From contig CADBKZ010000004.1 in NCBI GenBank assembly GCA_902795355.1, positions 129,029-182,534 of the forward strand: DNA of 53,506 nt, given 5' to 3'. Numbering within the stretch: the first letter of the stretch is position 1; every line of letters begins with the position of its first letter. Of the stretch, positions 49,862 through 53,506 are shown one piece after another. The translations under genes were made by a program, and so were the position numbers. The notes under the pieces were generated by a model. That model saw only the letters and a program-made list of their open reading frames with translations. It ran no database searches and was not told where the DNA came from. The DNA is from an uncultured Ruminococcus sp. GTDB lineage: Bacteria; Bacillota; Clostridia; Oscillospirales; CAG-272.

Positions 49862-49910
49862 CTCCCCCTTTTTCAAAGAACAAACGCGGGATTAGAGAAT
49901 GATTTGTTTG

Positions 49911-50801
49911 TTAAGCAAGGGGAATATTTGAATAATCGATATTATAAAATGGAGTTTTGTTTAGGCCGCTCAAGTGCAAAAATGTGCGTACGTCTTTGAT
50001 ATTCCATTCGCATTTCGGACCTATTATAATTGTGGAAAGAGCTTTCGAAAATTTTTCGGGATAAAAATGCATATCTATATACAGTTTGATCTTGCCGTTT
50101 TTTAAATCTTTGCCAAGTTCAGCTTCCGCAATTTTTAGGCCTTTATAAGTAAGAGACGTAGGATTCGAAAAATTCAAGTTCCAATGAACACAAGCTCGTT
50201 TTTCTTTTTCATCTTCGAAACAGGGGTGTTTACAAAAGACGGCTTTGAGAAATATGTTCTTAACATATTTGTCATAAATGGGATTGTTGTAATTAATATT
50301 TTCGCCTTTGTTTACTACTTCATTCAGCTTTTCAAAAAGTTGTGCTGTTTCTTTGCTTAATATGCTGGTATTACTGATGTCAACATAATCAACGGTTCCA
50401 TATTGGAAACAATCTGAAGTACCAACCAAATTTTCCAAATATAAATCGTTAAAGCCAATTGCCACACCTTTCCCGTTGTCAGCATACCTTTCCCACATAT
50501 TCAGAGAATTCTTTTCGTCGGAAAAACATGAAACAAAGTATGTATAAGGACTATATTCACCCCAATAGCGATTGACAAAAAGAGTTGTTTGTCGCTTAAT
50601 AACCTTTTCTAATGGACATTTTCCTTTGAACTCTTCAGATTGCTTTTCATATTCTTTTGTGAGAGCAGATACAATAAAATTTACAATCCAAATTATTTCT
50701 TGGGAATCGTTCGATTTGGTTATATCCGAAAAACGAAGTGTTCTATTTTCAATAATTTTTTGAAATGTCTCCATAGAACAGTAGTGATAAACAATGGACA
50801 T
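49911..50801 (-). CDS. DUF2971 protein, AT-rich
   Basis: A 296-residue protein of the DUF2971 family. The typical outline is present: VYHYCSMETFQKIIENRTLR, FSDITKSNDSQE, YFVSCFSDEKNSLNMWERYA, DNGKGVAIGFND, and KAVFCKHPCFEDEKEKRACV. The function is not known. The coding sequence is much more AT-rich than the housekeeping genes, with codons ending in A or T, which points to recent transfer. It stands next to a palindromic element and the second leucine-rich-repeat gene. AAGGGGGTATAAA precedes the ATG. Confidence 0.88.
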   Translation of the reverse strand: MSIVYHYCSMETFQKIIENRTLRFSDITKSNDSQEIIWIVNFIVSALTKEYEKQSEEFKGKCPLEKVIKRQTTLFVNRYWGEYSPYTYFVSCFSDEKNSLNMWERYADNGKGVAIGFNDLYLENLVGTSDCFQYGTVDYVDISNTSILSKETAQLFEKLNEVVNKGENINYNNPIYDKYVKNIFLKAVFCKHPCFEDEKEKRACVHWNLNFSNPTSLTYKGLKIAEAELGKDLKNGKIKLYIDMHFYPEKFSKALSTIIIGPKCEWNIKDVRTFLHLSGLNKTPFYNIDYSNIPLA

Positions 50802-50816
50802 TTTATACCCCCTTAA

Positions 50817-52225
50817 TTATTTCCGATACCAATAGTAATCATAGTAGTAATTGGTCAAATAGGTTGCATTTGTGTTTGCATCGGTTACAGTCATACTCCA
50901 TCCGCCATCTGTATTATGTAGTTGACATGAATACCATCCTTTCGTGTTTGCAAAAGTAACGCTTGTCAAACTATTGCAACCTCCAAAAGCGGAAAATCCA
51001 ATACTTGTAACGCTATCTGGAATCGTGATGCTCGCTAGATTTTTACAGCCTCGAAAAGCACTATCTTCAATGCTAGTCACGTTATTTGGGATTGTGACCT
51101 TGTCAAAGTTGCAATAGGAGAACGCTCCAAACCCAATGCTTGTAACGTTGTCGGGAATTGTGATGCTTGTCAGCCCGCTGCATCCATCGAACGCATAACC
51201 CCCAATACTTGTAACACTATCCGGGATAGTGATGCTCGTTAGATTTTTACAGCCTTGAAAAGTATGATCTTCAATGCTAGTCACGTTATTCGGGATCGTG
51301 ATACTTGTCAAACCTTTGCAATAGGAGAACGCTCCAGACCCAATGCTTGTAACGTTGTCGGGAATTGTGATGCTTGTCAGCTCGCTGCATCCATCGAACG
51401 CATGATCCCCAATACTTGTAACACTATCTGGGATCGTGATACTTGTCAAACCGCTACAATACTGAAACATTGCATGCCCAATGCTTGTAACACTATCCGG
51501 GATCGTGATACTTGTCAAACCGCTACAATACTGAAACATTGCATGCCCAATGCTTGTAACACTATCCGGGATCGTGATGCTTGTTAGGCTACTGCAGTCG
51601 TAGAACGCCTGAAATCCAATGCTGGTCACACTGTCAGGGATGGTGATGCTCGTCAAACTGCTACAACCGTAGAATGCATATTTTCCAATGCTCGTCACAC
51701 TGTTCGGAATTGCGATGCTTGTTAAATCACAACAATCACGGAATGCGGAATCTTCAATACCTGTAATTGTTATGCCATCAATGTGTTTCGGAACTTCGAT
51801 TTCCGATAAGGTTTTTCCAAAATTAGTAAGTCCTGTAATAGTATTCCCGAAAAGTGTGAAGATTGGTTCAGACCAATTTGCATCGAGCGTTATATCCGAA
51901 TCAACATTAAATCCAATAAACGACCACAATTCGCCTTGAAATGTCCAGCCTGTAAAATTATAGCCATTTTTTACGGGATCCTGTGGTTTGATTGCCTTTC
52001 CTCCTTTTTCCACACTTTGTGCAGGAACCTCGCTCCCGCCGTTGCTGTTAAAGGTAACAGTTACAGTTTGTGGTGCGGCGGTGTTGTTTTCAATTTCGTT
52101 TTCTGCCAAAAAACTGTTGTTTTCGCCCCCCCTTGTGAATTGTTTTCCCCGCACGCGCTCAAAACGATGATTGCGGCGAACAAAGCTACCAAAAGTCCGA
52201 TGGTGGTGGAAATTTTCTTTTTCAT
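50817..52225 (-). pseudogene. Leucine-rich-repeat lipoprotein, out of frame at a G7 tract
   Basis: A BspA-like lipoprotein gene in two frames. ATG 52225 (AGGAGGAATGAAAACAC upstream) gives the lipoprotein signal LLVALFAAIIVLSACGENNS. At a run of seven G (minus strand; 52126-52132) the frame is lost. The other frame continues GENNSFLAENEIENN and a Listeria-Bacteroides repeat (TVTFNSNGGSEVPAQSVEKG to LDANW), then about a dozen 23-residue LRR_5 repeats (SVTSIGHAMFQYCSGLTSIT type) and WYRK at the end. A tract of five or eight G would restore the gene. It may be phase-variable, decayed, or a sequencing error. Confidence 0.8.
50990..51760 (-). repeat. 69-bp tandem repeats encoding LRR units
   Basis: Units of 69 bp (23 codons) in tandem, with two neighbours around 51418-51550 nearly identical at the DNA level, including the third codon positions. 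That points to recent duplication and possible copy-number change. Confidence 0.85.
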
Positions 52226-52252
52226 GTGTTTTCATTCCTCCTGAAAGTGAAA

Positions 52253-52435
52253 ATAAAAAAGTGCGCAGCCGAAGCCACGCACGAAAAACGTAGCCCCAAT
52301 TGCTGCCACACAATAGAATTTTCATATACAAGATCAAACGACACGAGTGTACGAAAACGGAGCGTACATTTTTACCGATTGGCAAAAAAGTACACCTATG
52401 GCGTTTGATCAACGCAGATATTCTATTGTGTGGCA
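52253..52435 (-). ncRNA. Structured leader RNA with terminator, copy 2
   Basis: Homolog of the RNA at 15357-15524. The 5' strand (minus 52420-52435) pairs perfectly with minus 52304-52319 over 16 bp; relative to copy 1 three bases in each strand differ and still pair (ATG versus TAG). Inside, GATCAAACG pairs with CGTTTGATC. The terminator GTGCGTGGC/GCTGCGCAC plus T7 follows. As in copy 1 a downstream TACGTTTTT segment can compete for the middle AAAAATGTA. The lipoprotein ATG lies about 28 bp beyond the T-run. Confidence 0.78.
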
Positions 52436-52440
52436 CATTC

Positions 52441-52469
52441 ATTTTATCATAAACGGAAGATTTTGTCAA
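52441..52469 (-). promoter_or_regulatory. Promoter of leader RNA copy 2
   Basis: TTGACA (52464-52469), 17-bp spacer, TAAAAT (52441-52446) on the minus strand. Start expected at the base of the long stem, as in copy 1. Confidence 0.8.
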
Positions 52470-52484
52470 GGGATTTCCCAACAA

Positions 52485-52524
52485 AAAAAGAAACGCCCCG
52501 CAGGAAAGCGTTTCTTTTTTTGTC
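52485..52524 (-). terminator. Terminator of tcdA
   Basis: AAAGAAACGC pairs with GCGTTTCTTT around a short CCCGCAGGAA-type loop, with A/T runs on both sides, just after tcdA. Confidence 0.85.
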
Positions 52525-52526
52525 CG

Positions 52527-53288
52527 TTATTTTTTCCACCCGATCAGATCCTTGATTACCTCTCCCGCGAGAATCAGCCCCGCGACCGACGGCACAAACG
52601 CGTTGGAGCTTGGAATGTCCCGCCGCTCGGTGCATTTGCGCTCGGTCTCCGGCGGGCAAATGCAGTGCGTCCGGCAACTGATGTTCCGGTCGTCGATTGG
52701 CCGGATCGGCTGCTCGTCCGACCACACCACCTTCAATTTTTTGATCCCCATCCGCTTCAATTTGTAGCGCATCACCTTTGCAATCGGGTCCATCTCGGTC
52801 TTGTAGATGTCCGAAACGCGGAAACGGGTGGGATCCGCCTTGTTGCCCGCGCCCATCGAGCAGATAATGGGAACGCCCGCCGCCTTGGCCGCCGCCACAA
52901 GCCCGATCTTGCCCGTTACCGTGTCGATGGCGTCAACCACATAGTCGTATTGCGAAAAGTCGAATTGGTCGGCGGTGTCGGGCAGAAAGAAGGTTTTGTA
53001 GGTGCGAACCGTGCAGTCGGGGTTGATGTCGTGAACGCGTTCCTCGGCAACATCCACCTTGTATTTGCCCACGGATTTGCGCGTTGCGAGGATCTGACGG
53101 TTGAGATTGGTCAGGCAAACGCGGTCGTCGTCGATCAGATCGACCGCGCCGACGCCCGAGCGAACCAACGCTTCCAAGGCGTACCCGCCGACCCCGCCGA
53201 CACCGAAAACCGCCACGCGGGCGGCCGCAAGACGCTCCATGGCCTCTTTGCCGAACAACAATTGTGTGCGTGAAAACTGATTTTGCAT
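52527..53288 (-). CDS. tcdA: tRNA threonylcarbamoyladenosine dehydratase (TcdA)
   Basis: An E1-like ThiF/MoeB-fold enzyme that cyclises t6A37 of tRNA to ct6A using ATP. The nucleotide-binding loop VAVFGVGGVGGYALEALVRS is near residue 24, with DDDRVCLTNLNRQ, DYVVDAIDTVTGKI and the family-typical KADPTRFRVSDIYKTEMDPI. It lacks the C-terminal rhodanese domain of MoeB. The start ATG 53288 has GCGGGGGTACGGC upstream. 253 residues. Confidence 0.92.
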   Translation of the reverse strand: MQNQFSRTQLLFGKEAMERLAAARVAVFGVGGVGGYALEALVRSGVGAVDLIDDDRVCLTNLNRQILATRKSVGKYKVDVAEERVHDINPDCTVRTYKTFFLPDTADQFDFSQYDYVVDAIDTVTGKIGLVAAAKAAGVPIICSMGAGNKADPTRFRVSDIYKTEMDPIAKVMRYKLKRMGIKKLKVVWSDEQPIRPIDDRNISCRTHCICPPETERKCTERRDIPSSNAFVPSVAGLILAGEVIKDLIGWKK

Positions 53289-53334
53289 GCCGTACCCCCG
53301 CAATACCCCACCGGATAACTTTCCAATTGAGAAT

Positions 53335-53363
53335 ATTATAGCACGGCGGAGCGGATTTGTCAA
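53335..53363 (-). promoter_or_regulatory. Promoter of tcdA
   Basis: TTGACA (53358-53363), 17-bp spacer, TATAAT (53335-53340) on the minus strand. The last 140 bp of the window beyond it are A/G-rich and show no gene. Confidence 0.88.
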
Positions 53364-53506
53364 GAGCGGGAAGCGGGGAAGCGACGCATTTTGCCGCGGA
53401 TGTTCATAAATGTATATTTGTCAATGATGTGAGACCAAAAAAGCAAGAAAAAACAAAAGGGAGAGAGAAAAGAAGAGAGCGAAGAATCTGCGGGGAGAAG
53501 GAGAGA

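Larger units (their letters stand above)
49557..49910. other. Intergenic region upstream of cysK
   Basis: About 350 bp. It holds the cysK leader (49557-49738) with a candidate leader peptide, the cysK promoter (49744-49773), an AT-rich stretch, and the second palindromic element (49814-49861) with its flank ctccccctttttcaaagaac. No other gene seen. Confidence 0.7.

Noticed and set aside
1..53506. CRISPR arrays, tRNA and rRNA genes
   Set aside because: No regularly spaced repeats with unique spacers, and no cloverleaf or rRNA sequences were recognised in the window.

Overview
The window (about 53.5 kb) is chromosomal DNA from a Gram-positive, probably spore-forming member of the Clostridia (Bacillota) with GC-rich housekeeping genes. 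The evidence is the clostridial gene order (plsX-rnc-radical SAM-smc-ftsY; rdgB-yhbY-nadD-yqeK-LCP-rsfS-leuS; CIRCE-hrcA-grpE-dnaK-dnaJ-prmA), a spoIIE gene, and sigma-A promoters of TTGACA/TATAAT type. I cannot name a genus from the sequence alone.

Layout. 1-15.3 kb: a dense plus-strand block for tRNA modification (trmFO 3' end), lipid and RNA metabolism, chromosome segregation and protein targeting (smc, ftsY), NAD synthesis, ribosome silencing and leucyl-tRNA synthetase. 15.3-16.7 kb: a structured leader RNA ahead of a leucine-rich-repeat lipoprotein. 16.8-19.3 kb: spoIIE on the minus strand, with a promoter that has an unusual 21-bp spacer. 19.7-25.6 kb: the HrcA/CIRCE heat-shock operon ending in prmA. 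25.7-28.65 kb: a secreted orphan, an HdeD-like membrane protein and the minus-strand rpsF-ssb-rpsR operon. 28.66-41.92 kb: an integrated filamentous phage (inovirus). 42.0-53.5 kb: a ComEC-like hydrolase, an SDR, a GH172/DUF1854/ABC-exporter cluster, an Rrf2 regulator with cysK, an AT-rich DUF2971 gene, a second leucine-rich-repeat lipoprotein and tcdA.

The inovirus is about 13.25 kb and lies just upstream of the rpsF promoter. It carries a possible OB-fold protein, several tiny one-helix proteins (coat candidates), a large C-terminally anchored adsorption-like protein, a Zot/pI-type ATPase with four N-terminal helices, an HUH rolling-circle Rep and an IS30-family transposase that may act as its integrase. 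A 17-bp direct repeat brackets it. The adsorption gene is split by an in-frame TAA, and a copy of its 3' end plus the start of the next gene is repeated 1,053 bp downstream, which looks like cassette exchange.

The most unusual signal is inside this phage. Four times (about 31.1, 34.1, 35.2 and 39.5 kb) a small, very basic protein of 119-146 residues is followed by a convergent, promoter-driven, structured small RNA whose terminator lies at or near the protein's stop codon. The four RNA promoters share TTTGTG[A/G]TATAATA and a 16-bp spacer; three lie exactly 30 bp from the next start codon. I suggest a repeated protein/RNA module (type III toxin-antitoxin-like, or RNAs that prime or regulate phage replication). 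A second strong signal is a pair of roughly 170-nt leader RNAs, 37 kb apart, with compensatory stem changes, each directly ahead of a leucine-rich-repeat lipoprotein gene. One of those lipoprotein genes is out of frame at a G7 tract, which suggests phase variation.
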